A stretch of 64,000 nt of DNA, taken from assembly GCF_004785795.1 (NCBI RefSeq), contig NZ_SRRO01000001.1, positions 1,674,001 to 1,738,000 on the forward strand. The letters run 5' to 3'. The position numbers were made by a program, and so were the translations under genes. Below are positions 25,115 through 33,343 of the stretch, piece after piece. The notes beneath the pieces were generated by a model. That model did no database searches, was not told where the DNA came from, and was given only the letters and a program-made list of their open reading frames with translations. Source of the DNA: Nocardioides eburneiflavus. Lineage in GTDB: Bacteria; Actinomycetota; Actinomycetes; Propionibacteriales; Nocardioidaceae. The stretch's first letter is position 1. The number at the start of each line of letters is the position of its first letter.

Positions 25115-27451
25115 ATGCGACAGCTGCTCGCCCTCACCGCCTCCGACCTGCTCCAGCGAATGCGCGACAAGTCGGTGCTCATCTTCGCCCTCGTCGTCCC
25201 CATGGCCCTGATGACGGTCTTCAACCTCGTCTTCAGCCAGGCCGACGACATCGAGATCAAGCCCCTCACCGTCACCGTCAGCGCCCCGGCCGGCGACGAC
25301 CTCGCGGTGGTGCTCACCGACGTCCTGCACTCCCTCGACGGCACCGACGAGCTCGACGTGACGGTCGAGGAGGTCGACGAGGCCTCCGGCCGGCGGCAGG
25401 TCGAGGACGGCGACGCGGCCCTCGCGCTGCTGGTGCCCGACGGCTTCGGGCCGGCCGCGCGAGCCGGCGAGCCGGTCACCGTCGAGGCCGTACGCGGGGA
25501 CGAGGCGGGACTCGAGGCCGACATCGTGCTGTCCGTCGTCGACGGGTTCCTCGAGCAGGTCGCCGCCGGCGCGGTCACCGCGCGTGCCGGCCTGGCCGAG
25601 GGAGTCGCGATGACCGACCTTTCGGCGCTCGTCGAGCAGGCGACGACCGGCGGGCCGGCGTACGACCTCGCGCGCGGCGAGGCCTCCGACGAGCAGCTCG
25701 ACGCGGGTGCCGCACTGGTGGCGGGGCAGGCGGGCCTGTTCCTGATGTTCACCGTCAGCTTCGGCGTCACCGGTCTGCTTGTCGACCGCGAGTCCGGCGC
25801 GCTGGCGCGACTGCGGTCGATGCCGATCCCGGGGTGGGTCGTCGTGGCGTCCAAGGCGCTGGTGAGCTTCGTCCTCGGCGCCGTCGCGACGGGGATCCTG
25901 CTGGGACTCGGCGGCTACCTCTTCGACGCGGACTTCGGCTCCGTCCCGGCGGTGGCCGCCCTGGTGCTGTGCGCGACGGCTGCGGGGACGTCCGTGATGT
26001 TCCTGATCGTGCGCGTCGCGCGCACCAGCGAGCAGGCCGGCATCGCGACCTCCATCGTCGCGCTGGTGCTCGGCATCGGGGGCGGGGCGTTCTTCCCCGT
26101 CAACGCCACCGGCTCGCTCTCCCGGGTGCTGGACCTGAACCCGGTCGCGGCGCTGCTGCGCGGGCTCGGCACCACCTCGGGCGGCGGCGGGCTGGGTGAC
26201 ATCGGCGTACCGGTCGCGACCATGCTGGGCTTCGTCGCCGTGATGCTCCTCGTCTCCCGGCTGGTGCCCGACCGGGGGGGTGCTGTCGTGAGCAACGTGG
26301 TCGCGGTCGCCGGCACCGAGCTGCGGCTGTTCCTGCGCGACCGCTCCAACCTGTTCTTCGTCTTCGTCTTCCCGGTGCTGCTGGTGCTGATGATCGGTCT
26401 CCAGTTCGGCGAGGGCGCCCGTTCAGGACGGGTCGCCGTGAGCGGCGCCGGCTCCGCCCTGCAGTCCGGGCTCGTCGAGGTGCTCGAGGCCGACGACGTC
26501 GTGGTCTCCGACCCCGCCTGGGACGACGCCCTCGAGCTCCTGGCCCGTGGCCGGCTGGACGCCGCAGTCCGGGTCGACGTGGCAGCAGCCACGGCGTACG
26601 ACGCGGGGGAGGCCGTGACGCTCGAGGTCGTGCGTGGCTCGGCCGGCAACGCCCAGGTGGTCGAACAACAGGTCCGGGTCGCGGTCGACGGCCTCCGCTC
26701 CGACCGCGCCAGGCTCCTCGCGCTGGAGGACGCGGGCGTGCCGGCCGACCGCGCAGCCGCCGCGGTCGCGGCCGCCGAGGGGCAGGTCGTCGCGCCGGAG
26801 CTGGAGGTGACGAGCGTCGACCGACTGAGCCGGGAGTTCGAGGGGATGGGACAGTTCGAGTTCGGCGCCTCGGGACAGCTCCTGCTCTTCACCTTCCTCG
26901 CCTGCCTCGGTGGATCGGCCACCCTCATCCAGGCCCGGCGGCTGGGCGTCGTCTCGCGGATGCTCGCCGGGCCGATGACGGCGGGCGAGCTGGTCGCCGG
27001 CCAGATCGTCGGCCGGTGGGCGATCGCGCTCTTCCAGGGCGGCTACCTGATGGTGGCGACCAGCGTGGTCTTCGGCGTCGACTGGGGGAACCTGCCGCTG
27101 GCGCTGCTCGTCCTGCTGCTCTTCAGCCTCGTCGCCGCCGGGGCGGCGATCCTCCTCGGCACGCTGCTGGAGAACGAGGGCGCCGCCGGCGGCGCGGGCG
27201 TCGGCTTCGGCCTGGTCCTCGCTGCGCTCGGCGGCTCGATGTTCCCGCTCGAGCTGTTCCCCGACACCATGCGGGCGATCTCGCGCATCACGCCGCACTC
27301 GTGGGCCTACGAGGCGCTGGCCGACATCCAGCGCCGGGGCGGTGGCCTGCTCGACGTGCTGCCGCAGCTCGGCGTCCTGGCCGCGATGGCGCTCGCGCTC
27401 CTCGCCCTCGGTGGCTGGTCGCTGCGGCGGAGTCTCGCGCGGGCCATGTAG
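25115..27451 (+). CDS. ABC-2 type permease with two fused membrane halves, 778 aa
   Basis: The chain is two ABC-2 permeases in tandem. Each starts with R-D-x-S/R-N-L/V-x-F-x-F, has one helix, a large extracellular part and five helices. The first half (about 1-385) ends with M-L-G-F-V-A-V-M-L-L-V-S-R-L. The second begins N-V-V-A-V-A-G-T-E-L-R-L-F-L-R-D-R-S and ends in the R-R-S-L-A-R-A-M tail. The P-H-S-W-A-Y-E-A-L motif near 730 is typical. A single polypeptide thus supplies both transmembrane subunits. The substrate (lipid, drug or antibiotic) is not known. The ATG at 25115 follows the ATPase gene closely. Confidence 0.85.
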   Translation: MRQLLALTASDLLQRMRDKSVLIFALVVPMALMTVFNLVFSQADDIEIKPLTVTVSAPAGDDLAVVLTDVLHSLDGTDELDVTVEEVDEASGRRQVEDGDAALALLVPDGFGPAARAGEPVTVEAVRGDEAGLEADIVLSVVDGFLEQVAAGAVTARAGLAEGVAMTDLSALVEQATTGGPAYDLARGEASDEQLDAGAALVAGQAGLFLMFTVSFGVTGLLVDRESGALARLRSMPIPGWVVVASKALVSFVLGAVATGILLGLGGYLFDADFGSVPAVAALVLCATAAGTSVMFLIVRVARTSEQAGIATSIVALVLGIGGGAFFPVNATGSLSRVLDLNPVAALLRGLGTTSGGGGLGDIGVPVATMLGFVAVMLLVSRLVPDRGGAVVSNVVAVAGTELRLFLRDRSNLFFVFVFPVLLVLMIGLQFGEGARSGRVAVSGAGSALQSGLVEVLEADDVVVSDPAWDDALELLARGRLDAAVRVDVAAATAYDAGEAVTLEVVRGSAGNAQVVEQQVRVAVDGLRSDRARLLALEDAGVPADRAAAAVAAAEGQVVAPELEVTSVDRLSREFEGMGQFEFGASGQLLLFTFLACLGGSATLIQARRLGVVSRMLAGPMTAGELVAGQIVGRWAIALFQGGYLMVATSVVFGVDWGNLPLALLVLLLFSLVAAGAAILLGTLLENEGAAGGAGVGFGLVLAALGGSMFPLELFPDTMRAISRITPHSWAYEALADIQRRGGGLLDVLPQLGVLAAMALALLALGGWSLRRSLARAM

Positions 27452-27513
27452 GTCCCCCGAGGAGCGGCAGGGCGGCTCACCCCGACGGACGTTGCCCTCC
27501 CCCGACGGCTGAC

Positions 27514-27519
27514 TAGCGT
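27514..27519 (+). promoter_or_regulatory. -10 box (TAGCGT) for a leaderless transcript
   Basis: TAGCGT is followed by 7 bases and ATG 27527. This decides ATG 27527 over the GTG 27518 that lies in the box. Confidence 0.5.
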
Positions 27520-27526
27520 GGACGGC

Positions 27527-27766
27527 ATGACTGACGAGGTGAAGCAGGCAGCGATCGAGGCCGCGCAGCGAGTGGTCGACGAGGTCAGCTCGTACCAGTA
27601 CAACGCGGAGGACGCGACCATCGCCGACCAGCTCGACGAGGGCCTGGCGAAGGCGCAGGTGTCGCTCAGCGGCGACGAGCGCACGCGCATCCTCGCCGAG
27701 ATCGACGGGATGAAGGACGAGCAGTCGGCGGCACCGCAGGTCAGGTCCGCGGCGCCGGTGGAGTGA
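27527..27766 (+). CDS. Small helical protein, 79 aa
   Basis: A short acidic helical protein (M-T-D-E-V-K-Q-A-A-I-E-A-A-Q) without signal or membrane segment; no family is recognised. The gap to the following DinB gene is 7 bases, so it is likely to be cotranscribed. Function unknown. Confidence 0.6.
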   Translation: MTDEVKQAAIEAAQRVVDEVSSYQYNAEDATIADQLDEGLAKAQVSLSGDERTRILAEIDGMKDEQSAAPQVRSAAPVE

Positions 27767-27773
27767 GGCAGCC

Positions 27774-28283
27774 GTGGACGTACGCGGGGTGCTGACCGAG
27801 GCCTTCGGCAGGGTGACCGAGATCTACGACGAGGTCGCCGACGGCCTCGACGAGGACGCGCTGGCGCACCGCCCGGGTGGCGAGGGCAACTCCATCGGCT
27901 GGCTGCTGTGGCACCTCGCGCGGGTGCAGGACGACCACGTCGCCGCGCTCGCGGGCGAGTCCCAGGTGTGGGAGCAGTGGCAGGAGCGGCTCGGCCTGCC
28001 CAACGGGACCGACGACATCGGCTACGGCCACACGAGCGAGCAGGTCGACGCGGTCCGGATCACCGACCCGGAGCTGCTCACTGGCTACCACCGTGAGGTC
28101 ACCCTCGCGACCGCTCGGTACCTCCAGACGGTGGACGAGCGCGAGCTCGAGCGGGAGGTCGACCAGCGCTGGGACCCGCCGGTCACCGCCGGCGTACGGC
28201 TCGTCAGCATCGTCAGCGACTGCCTCCAGCACCTCGGGCAGGCGGCGTACGTCAAGGGACTTCTCGGGTCGCGTGCCTCCTGA
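27774..28283 (+). CDS. DinB/DUF664 family protein, 169 aa
   Basis: The helical bundle carries the metal-binding pattern W-L-L-W-H-L-A-R-V-Q-D-D-H near residues 42-54 and a second H in L-Q-H-L-G-Q-A near 153-158, the DinB/DUF664 (mycothiol-dependent transferase) family. It starts at GTG 27774 without a clear signal of its own and follows the small gene after 7 bases. Related proteins handle thiol conjugates; the substrate is unknown. Confidence 0.8.
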   Translation: MDVRGVLTEAFGRVTEIYDEVADGLDEDALAHRPGGEGNSIGWLLWHLARVQDDHVAALAGESQVWEQWQERLGLPNGTDDIGYGHTSEQVDAVRITDPELLTGYHREVTLATARYLQTVDERELEREVDQRWDPPVTAGVRLVSIVSDCLQHLGQAAYVKGLLGSRAS

Positions 28284-28293
28284 CGTTTCCGGG

Positions 28294-28333
28294 CGCGGTC
28301 GTCGGGTAGGAGGGGGCCGACGACACGACCGCG
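28294..28333. promoter_or_regulatory. Inverted repeat upstream of the secretion-type operon
   Basis: CGCGGTCGT (28294-28302) and ACGACCGCG (28325-28333) are exact inverted repeats. The region between holds TAGGAG, a possible -10. It lies 38 bases before the first gene of the operon. Whether it is an operator or the terminator of the DinB gene cannot be decided. Confidence 0.35.
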
Positions 28334-28370
28334 ACCCGGGGGGCAGGCAGCAGTGGGCAGGAAGCAGGAC

Positions 28371-28685
28371 ATGGGGGCCAACCTCGAGGAGCTCGAGAAG
28401 GCGGGGCTGAGCGAGCTGCCACCGATCGCGGAGTCCTTCACCGCAGCGAGCACCGCGTTGTCGGGCATCTCGACGGGGCCGATGTTCACCTCGGGAGGCC
28501 CCTTCGCGAGCAACAGCCCGGCCGACGAGATGTCCTCGTTGATGAGCGCACTCGTCTCCGCGACGCGGAAGTCCGGTGCCGTGATGGACGACGTCGCCGA
28601 CGCGCTCGTCACCACCGCGCGCGACTTCGCGCGCACCGACGACGAGGTCCGCGCGGCCTTCCTCGCGGCGGGAGGGACGCTCTGA
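28371..28685 (+). CDS. WXG100/ESX-like small helical protein, 104 aa
   Basis: The chain is all-helical with small residues in the middle, G-P-M-F-T-S-G-G-P-F-A-S-N-S-P, resembling the helix-turn-helix hairpin of WXG100-like proteins although no strict W-x-G is seen. ATG 28371 is used (AGGAAG before it); GTG 28353 is an in-frame alternative. The stop overlaps the ATG of the next gene by one base (TGATG). Likely a partner of the downstream large protein in type VII-type export; this is inference. Confidence 0.6.
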   Translation: MGANLEELEKAGLSELPPIAESFTAASTALSGISTGPMFTSGGPFASNSPADEMSSLMSALVSATRKSGAVMDDVADALVTTARDFARTDDEVRAAFLAAGGTL

Positions 28686-29578
28686 TGTCCGCGTACGACA
28701 TCGGGTGCCAGGTCGGCGCCAAGGCGTCCGAGCTGATCGACGGCACACCGCCGGGCTACGTCACGATCGGCGGGTCCTACGCCGACATCGGCCCGTCGTT
28801 CAGCCACTACGACGACCTGCCCGGTGACCTCATCGGCGACGCGTGGGGCGACTTCTCCACCGCGCTCAACCACGTCGCCATCGCCGGCCAGGGCTCGTCC
28901 GGCCTCCTCGCCGGCTCGATCACCGTCCAGCCCAACGACGCCTTCGCCAACATGGACCGCATCGTCGGTGACGTCGACGACTGGAGGGGCGACGCGGCGA
29001 CCGACTTCGTCGACAACTACAAGGCCCAGCTGCCCTACGTCGCCGACTCGCACTTCACCGGCATCTCCGTGGCGATCGCGGCGCTCGAGGCGCAGCAGGA
29101 GCTCTACACGTCCGCCTACGAGTCCATCATCGACATCGGCAACAAGACGCTCTCGGCGCTGGAGGCCACCGACGGACGTGGCAGTGCCGACGGTGCCTTC
29201 GCCCTCACCGTGCTGGCGGCGGTCGGCACCGTCGCCGTCACGGTCCTGACAGCCGGGACGGGCACCGCCGCCGGCATCGCGATCACCATCGCGGTCGCCT
29301 CGGGCGCCGCGTCCGTGGGGGCCTCCGCCACGTCGCTCGAGTTCAGCGCGGAGGAGCCCGAGCAGGTGATGGACAAGTTCTACGAGGCGGTCGGCAAGGT
29401 CGAGAACCACGTGCGGACGCGCCAGCAGGAGATCGCCCAGGGCCTGCGTGACTACGCCGCGGCGGTCCGCGACGACATCGACCGGACCAGCTTCGCCGAG
29501 GACGAGTACCCCCGCTTCAAGTTCAAGCCGACCGGCTTCGCCCTCGGCCCCGGCGGGCTGGGAGGCTACGAGCCGTGA
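28685..29578 (+). CDS. WXG/LXG-type secreted helical protein, 297 aa
   Basis: The N-terminus (M-S-A-Y-D-I-G-C-Q-V-G-A-K-A-S-E-L) is helical. Near residue 100 comes D-W-R-G-D-A-A-T-D-F, a W-x-G motif followed by a long helix, as in type VII substrates. A hydrophobic Ala/Val/Thr segment (about 181-222) could cross or insert in a membrane. The C-terminal 70 residues are a charged helical tail. There is no toxin domain at the C-terminus, so it is probably not a polymorphic toxin but an exported complex subunit. It overlaps both neighbours by 1 and 4 bases. Confidence 0.65.
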   Translation: MSAYDIGCQVGAKASELIDGTPPGYVTIGGSYADIGPSFSHYDDLPGDLIGDAWGDFSTALNHVAIAGQGSSGLLAGSITVQPNDAFANMDRIVGDVDDWRGDAATDFVDNYKAQLPYVADSHFTGISVAIAALEAQQELYTSAYESIIDIGNKTLSALEATDGRGSADGAFALTVLAAVGTVAVTVLTAGTGTAAGIAITIAVASGAASVGASATSLEFSAEEPEQVMDKFYEAVGKVENHVRTRQQEIAQGLRDYAAAVRDDIDRTSFAEDEYPRFKFKPTGFALGPGGLGGYEP

Positions 29579-30108
29579 GCGACGTCGACCTCGTGCCCCG
29601 CGCGGAGGGGCACGTCAGCCCCTTCGGCAAGGCCGTCGAGGCCATGCACGTCATCGCCACCGCCGCCGACGGCGCACTCGTCGCGCAGGTCGACGGCTGG
29701 TACGCCGTGCGCGTGACGGTCGCGGCCGGCCATGCCGAGCAGACCGGCGACGACGAGATGGCCGCCCAGGTGACCCGACTGGCGCGGAGCCTCTTCGTCG
29801 CCCGGACCCGTGAGTACTACCGACTGATGGACCTCCACCTCCAGCCCAACCCGGTCTCGCTGCGGCGGTCCCGCGACCGGCTCGAGGCCGGGGTCGAGGA
29901 CCGGCAGGCCACCGGTCACGCCGAGGGCGGGGCGGTCGAGGTCACCTCCATCGGCATGAAGCAGTTCGTCGTGCGGCTCCAGCCGGGCACCTGCGCGCGT
30001 CTCGGCAGCGACGGGCTCGGGGCCGCGCTGACGACCGCCGCCAACCAGATGGTCGCCGCCTGGCTGCAGGTGCTCGCCGACTACAAGCGTCAGCTCTGGT
30101 CGCGATGA
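29575..30108 (+). CDS. Hypothetical protein of the secretion-type operon, 177 aa
   Basis: Start GTG 29575 overlaps the stop of the previous gene (GTGA). The N-terminal half has a strand pattern (A-A-D-G-A-L-V-A-Q-V-D-G-W-Y-A-V-R-V-T-V). The C-terminal half (V-T-S-I-G-M-K-Q-F-V-V-R-L-Q to Y-K-R-Q-L) is reminiscent of YbaB/EbfC-like domains that often accompany actinobacterial WXG genes; this match is tentative. No signal peptide. Function unknown. Confidence 0.6.
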   Translation: MSDVDLVPRAEGHVSPFGKAVEAMHVIATAADGALVAQVDGWYAVRVTVAAGHAEQTGDDEMAAQVTRLARSLFVARTREYYRLMDLHLQPNPVSLRRSRDRLEAGVEDRQATGHAEGGAVEVTSIGMKQFVVRLQPGTCARLGSDGLGAALTTAANQMVAAWLQVLADYKRQLWSR

Positions 30109-31052
30109 GGCGCACCGGGCTCGCCCTCCTCCTGGTCGCCGTCCTCGCGCTCGCCGGGTGCGGTGACGACGGCGGTGCCGGTGAGGTCGGTGACCTCGTG
30201 CAGGGCCGGCTCGGCGACCTCGACGGCACCTCGTACGCACTCCTCGTGCCCAACGGACGGCTCACCGTGGTCGTCACCGACGGGCAGGAGACCCTCGGGG
30301 CCACCGAGGCGGCCGACGGTCAGGAGCGAGACGCTCCCGCCGGCACGGAGTGGGTCGCCCTCGACTGGCGCCTCGAGCCCGGCGTCGACCTGGACGCCCT
30401 GCAGCGCACCCTGATGGAGGACGCCGAGCAACGCACCACCCTCGCGCTCGTCACCGGCGACGGCACGGTCGACCTCGGCGACGCACCGGGCTCGAGCACG
30501 ACCCCGGGCGACACCCGCACGTCGGGCACGGTGTGGGTCGCCGTCGACGAGGACGCCGCCCCGGTCGTCGAGGTGGCCTTCGACGACCTGACGACCAGCC
30601 TCGACACCGGGTCGGGCGAGGTGTCCGGCGACATGGCCGCGGCGTTGGGGGACCTCGAGGAACCCACGACGGGGGACTGCGCCCCGCTGCAGGGGCCGGG
30701 TGGTGCCGCTGACGTGGCCTGCGCCTACGTCGTGACGCGCGTGCCCTACCTCGCCGGCCGGGGCTGGTCCGACGAGGGATGGACGGTGGCCCAGGTCGAG
30801 ACCCGGGCGGACGAGTTCGGGCGGGCCGGAGCGACGTACGCCGTCCAGGCCGTGCGGGACGCCTCGACCATGGAGGGCGCCGACGGGTCGACCGTGGTGG
30901 ACGAGCGTCTCGACAGCCTGGTCGCGCGGCTGGTCGCCGCGGGAGCTCCCCCCCGGCTCGAGGTGCGGCGTGAGCTGACGGGCGTACGCACCGACGGCCG
31001 CGGGCCCGACGAGGCGACGTTGACGGTGTCCGGCGGCGTCGAGATCGGCTGA
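30105..31052 (+). CDS. Lipoprotein, last gene of the secretion-type operon, 315 aa
   Basis: Residues 1-19 form a lipoprotein signal (M-R-R-T-G-L then a hydrophobic core and L-A-G-C, with Cys19 as the lipidated residue). The mature chain has two beta-rich parts, about 40-170 and 180-315, and ends T-V-S-G-G-V-E-I-G. Cys pairs near 190-205 may form a disulfide. The ATG overlaps the previous stop by 4 bases. It probably stays on the outer face of the membrane and acts with the exported operon proteins. Confidence 0.7.
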   Translation: MRRTGLALLLVAVLALAGCGDDGGAGEVGDLVQGRLGDLDGTSYALLVPNGRLTVVVTDGQETLGATEAADGQERDAPAGTEWVALDWRLEPGVDLDALQRTLMEDAEQRTTLALVTGDGTVDLGDAPGSSTTPGDTRTSGTVWVAVDEDAAPVVEVAFDDLTTSLDTGSGEVSGDMAAALGDLEEPTTGDCAPLQGPGGAADVACAYVVTRVPYLAGRGWSDEGWTVAQVETRADEFGRAGATYAVQAVRDASTMEGADGSTVVDERLDSLVARLVAAGAPPRLEVRRELTGVRTDGRGPDEATLTVSGGVEIG

Positions 31053-31103
31053 CCGCGAGGGTCACGTTCTGGCGACGATGCCCCACAAGGCCGTGCGGAG
31101 GCG

Positions 31104-31109
31104 CATACT
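31104..31109 (+). promoter_or_regulatory. -10 box (CATACT) before the CarD-like small gene
   Basis: CATACT is followed by exactly 7 bases and ATG 31117. The 7 bases also contain GGAGG, so ribosome binding alone could explain the site. Confidence 0.35.
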
Positions 31110-31116
31110 GGAGGTG

Positions 31117-31338
31117 ATGACCTCCTCGAGCGGCCGACGGCCCAAGCACCTCCCCAGCAGCCCGTTCAAGCCCGCGGTCGAGCCCGTGGTCGAGGTCTTC
31201 GAGGTCGGTGACCGGGTCACGCACGACATCTACGGCCTCGGCCAGGTGACGCACCTCGACAGCCACGCGGTCACCGTCGACTTCGGGGACAAGTCGGTCC
31301 GCATCGCGCACCCCTACCCCAAGCTGCACCACCTCTGA
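31117..31338 (+). CDS. Small SH3/Tudor-like protein, 73 aa
   Basis: Residues about 29-67 (E-V-G-D-R-V-T-H-D-I-Y-G-L-G-Q-V-T, then A-V-T-V-D-F-G-D-K-S-V-R-I) form a small beta barrel of the CarD/RapA N-terminal (Tudor-like) type. A basic N-terminal tail precedes it (S-S-G-R-R-P-K-H). Such proteins could bind RNA polymerase or nucleic acid, but no CarD-size partner domain is present. The ATG at 31117 has GGAGGTG before it. Confidence 0.65.
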   Translation: MTSSSGRRPKHLPSSPFKPAVEPVVEVFEVGDRVTHDIYGLGQVTHLDSHAVTVDFGDKSVRIAHPYPKLHHL

Positions 31339-31344
31339 GGCACT

Positions 31345-31363
31345 GCCGCCTGCTTCGGGCGGC
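31345..31363. terminator. Weak hairpin between convergent genes
   Basis: GCCGCC and GGCGGC form a 6-bp stem with a 7-base loop in the gap between the small plus-strand gene and the minus-strand protease. Confidence 0.35.
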
Positions 31364-31421
31364 TCCCCAGGCTGGCCGCACGGCGACGCGGTGGCTCTTC
31401 GGCGACCAGCTCGGCCCTGGT

Positions 31422-32153
31422 TCAGCCGCAGGGGAGCGAGCCGAGCCGGGCGAGGCCCTCACGGTCGCCGGGGCCGAGCTCGACCTGACCGGTGTTGTCG
31501 GCGTACATCAGCTCCATCGGCTCGCTGACGTGGCCGAGTCCGATCACGTGGGCGACCTCGTGCAGCACGATCGCCTCCATGACGCGTGGCTGCCCGGCGA
31601 CGGCGGTCGCGGTGAACGCGTCGACGTCCAGGACCACGCTCCCGCTGACGAATCGTAGCCGTCCTGCGGAGTCACGCTCGGCGACGGCGCCGCCGACACC
31701 GGCGACCTGCCCGCCGAGGTCGGGGAACTCGCCCTGGTCACCCCAGCCGATGACGACGGGGTCGGGCCGGCCGAACAGCTCCACGCCGTCGGGGAAGGGG
31801 CGCTCGTCGGTCTCGCCCTCGTCGGCGAAGGCCAGGCCGGTCGCCGCGCTCGCCCGCCGCAGCGCCTCGGTGACGAGCCTGCGTCCGCCGGGCGGCTCGC
31901 CTGCCGGGTTCACCCGGTAGCGGATCTCCTCGCACGGGTCCCATCCGACGGGGTCGTCGCTGTCGGGCTGGGTCATCGCCCACGCGTACGCCCCGCCCGC
32001 GCGTACGACCGCCGGGGCGGGCAGCGGCCGCTCGTCGCCGAGCCCGATCGCGCGGCGGGCCGTCTCCAGCTGCTCGGCGGGGTGCCACGCCACGACCACC
32101 GCGAGCATCGCGGCGGTGACCACGAAGGTCAGGCGGGTCGAGGAGCGGGACAC
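31422..32153 (-). CDS. Secreted matrixin-like zinc metalloprotease, 243 aa
   Basis: An N-terminal hydrophobic segment (about 8-24) acts as signal or anchor. H-E-V-A-H-V-I-G-L-G-H near residues 200-210 is the metzincin zinc motif (H-E-x-x-H-x-x-G-x-x-H), followed by the Met-turn E-L-M-Y. This is the astacin/matrixin-type minimal catalytic domain, so the enzyme should be extracellular. GTG 32153 is used because the coding pattern begins there. It is divergent from the MOSC gene. Confidence 0.8.
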   Translation of the reverse strand: MSRSSTRLTFVVTAAMLAVVVAWHPAEQLETARRAIGLGDERPLPAPAVVRAGGAYAWAMTQPDSDDPVGWDPCEEIRYRVNPAGEPPGGRRLVTEALRRASAATGLAFADEGETDERPFPDGVELFGRPDPVVIGWGDQGEFPDLGGQVAGVGGAVAERDSAGRLRFVSGSVVLDVDAFTATAVAGQPRVMEAIVLHEVAHVIGLGHVSEPMELMYADNTGQVELGPGDREGLARLGSLPCG

Positions 32154-32207
32154 CCCGACAGTGTGGCGGGTCGGCGGGAGTGTGGCGATGGAATGAGGGA
32201 CGACCAC

Positions 32208-32268
32208 GCACGTGCGGCGGATGTGGCCGCGCGATCGGTGGATGAGGGGGCCAGGCCGCCGCACGTGC
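32208..32268. promoter_or_regulatory. Long-armed inverted repeat in a divergent intergenic region
   Basis: GCACGTGCGGCGG (32208-32220) is exactly complementary to CCGCCGCACGTGC (32256-32268), 13 bp per arm and 35 bases apart. Both arms contain the palindrome GCACGTGC. The region separates the protease and MOSC starts, so it could be a shared operator. Confidence 0.45.
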
Positions 32269-32295
32269 GGAACTGGGCCGTGGAACGATCGGCTC

Positions 32296-33054
32296 ATGCC
32301 TGCCACCCTCGTCGTACGCCGGGCCGGGTACGCCCCGGTCAAGGGCACGCGGCACCTCGACCTCGACCGGATCGTCCTCGACGAGCAGGGCGCGGTCGGC
32401 GACCGCGCGTGGTGCCTCGTCGACACCACCCGGGCGCGCGTGCTCAGGACCGTGCAGCACCCGTCGCTGATCGGGGTCGTCGCACGGACCCACGGGGACG
32501 AGCTCGAGCTGACCCTGCCGACCGGAGAGGCCGTGTCCGCCCCCGCTCCGGCGAGCGGCGAGGAGCTCACGTGTGACTACTGGGGCCGAGCCGTCGGGCT
32601 CGCGCTCACCGACGGCCCGCACGCCGAGCTGCTGTCCGGGTGGCTCGGGAAGCCCGTACGCCTCGCGGCCGCCCCGCGCGGCGGGGTCGTGTACGCCGAC
32701 CCGGTCACGGTCGTCGGCACCGCGTCCCTGCGCGACCTGGCGGCACGGCTCGGGCGCGAGGAGCTGGCCGCTCAGGCCGCACGCTTCCGGGCGACGCTCG
32801 TCGTGGAGACCGATGAGCCCTGGGTCGAGGACTCGTGGGCGGGGCAGGAGCACGCCGTCGGCGAGGCGATCCTCCGGGTCGGTGGTCCGATCCCGCGGTG
32901 CGCGGTCATCGACCACCACCCGGTGACGGGGGAGAAGGACGTCCGGCTGCTCACGGCTCTGGTGCGGGACCGGCCGACGAACAGCGCGGGCGAGCCGATG
33001 TTCGGGGTCTTCGCCACGTGCGTGCGGCCTGGTCGGGTGGACGTCAGGCGCTGA
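32296..33054 (+). CDS. MOSC domain protein (N-terminal beta barrel plus MOSC), 252 aa
   Basis: The first 80 residues match the MOSC N-terminal beta-barrel type (Y-A-P-V-K-G-T-R-H-L, D-R-x-W-x-L-V-D). The MOSC core near 150-245 has R-F-R-A-T-L-V-V and R-C-A-V-I-D-H-H-P-V-T-G near 212, where the Cys could bind molybdenum cofactor sulfur. The family works with molybdenum or pyridoxal-linked reductions. The last 11 bases overlap the stop of the convergent gene. Confidence 0.8.
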   Translation: MPATLVVRRAGYAPVKGTRHLDLDRIVLDEQGAVGDRAWCLVDTTRARVLRTVQHPSLIGVVARTHGDELELTLPTGEAVSAPAPASGEELTCDYWGRAVGLALTDGPHAELLSGWLGKPVRLAAAPRGGVVYADPVTVVGTASLRDLAARLGREELAAQAARFRATLVVETDEPWVEDSWAGQEHAVGEAILRVGGPIPRCAVIDHHPVTGEKDVRLLTALVRDRPTNSAGEPMFGVFATCVRPGRVDVRR

Positions 33055-33343
33055 CCTGCCGCCAGAGCGCGAGGTTGGTCTCGACCGCGGCGGAGTAGTG
33101 GCCGTCGGCGGCGGCGACGATCGCTCGCATCGCCGCCAGTGCCGTCACCATCTCGGCGCACTCGTCGCGCCACGAGCCGTACGCCGCCTCCTGCGCCACG
33201 CTCGCCCGCCCCAGCCACTCGTGCTGGACCTGCGCCTGCGCGTCGTCGATGTCGCCGGCGAGGCCGAGGAGGTCGCGCTGGCAGCCCGCGAGGTCCGCGA
33301 CGCCGGAGCGCAGCTCGGCGAGGTCGACGTCGAAGGCGGTCAT
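33044..33343 (-). CDS. WXG100-like protein, 99 aa
   Basis: A helical hairpin with W-L-G in the turn (H-E-W-L-G-R-A-S, about residue 43), as in type VII secretion WXG100 proteins. The N-terminus reads M-T-A-F-D-V-D-L-A-E-L-R-S-G-V. It starts with ATG 33343, overlapping the upstream stop by 4 bases, so the two are translationally coupled. Its 3' end overlaps the MOSC gene. Confidence 0.65.
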   Translation of the reverse strand: MTAFDVDLAELRSGVADLAGCQRDLLGLAGDIDDAQAQVQHEWLGRASVAQEAAYGSWRDECAEMVTALAAMRAIVAAADGHYSAAVETNLALWRQVSA

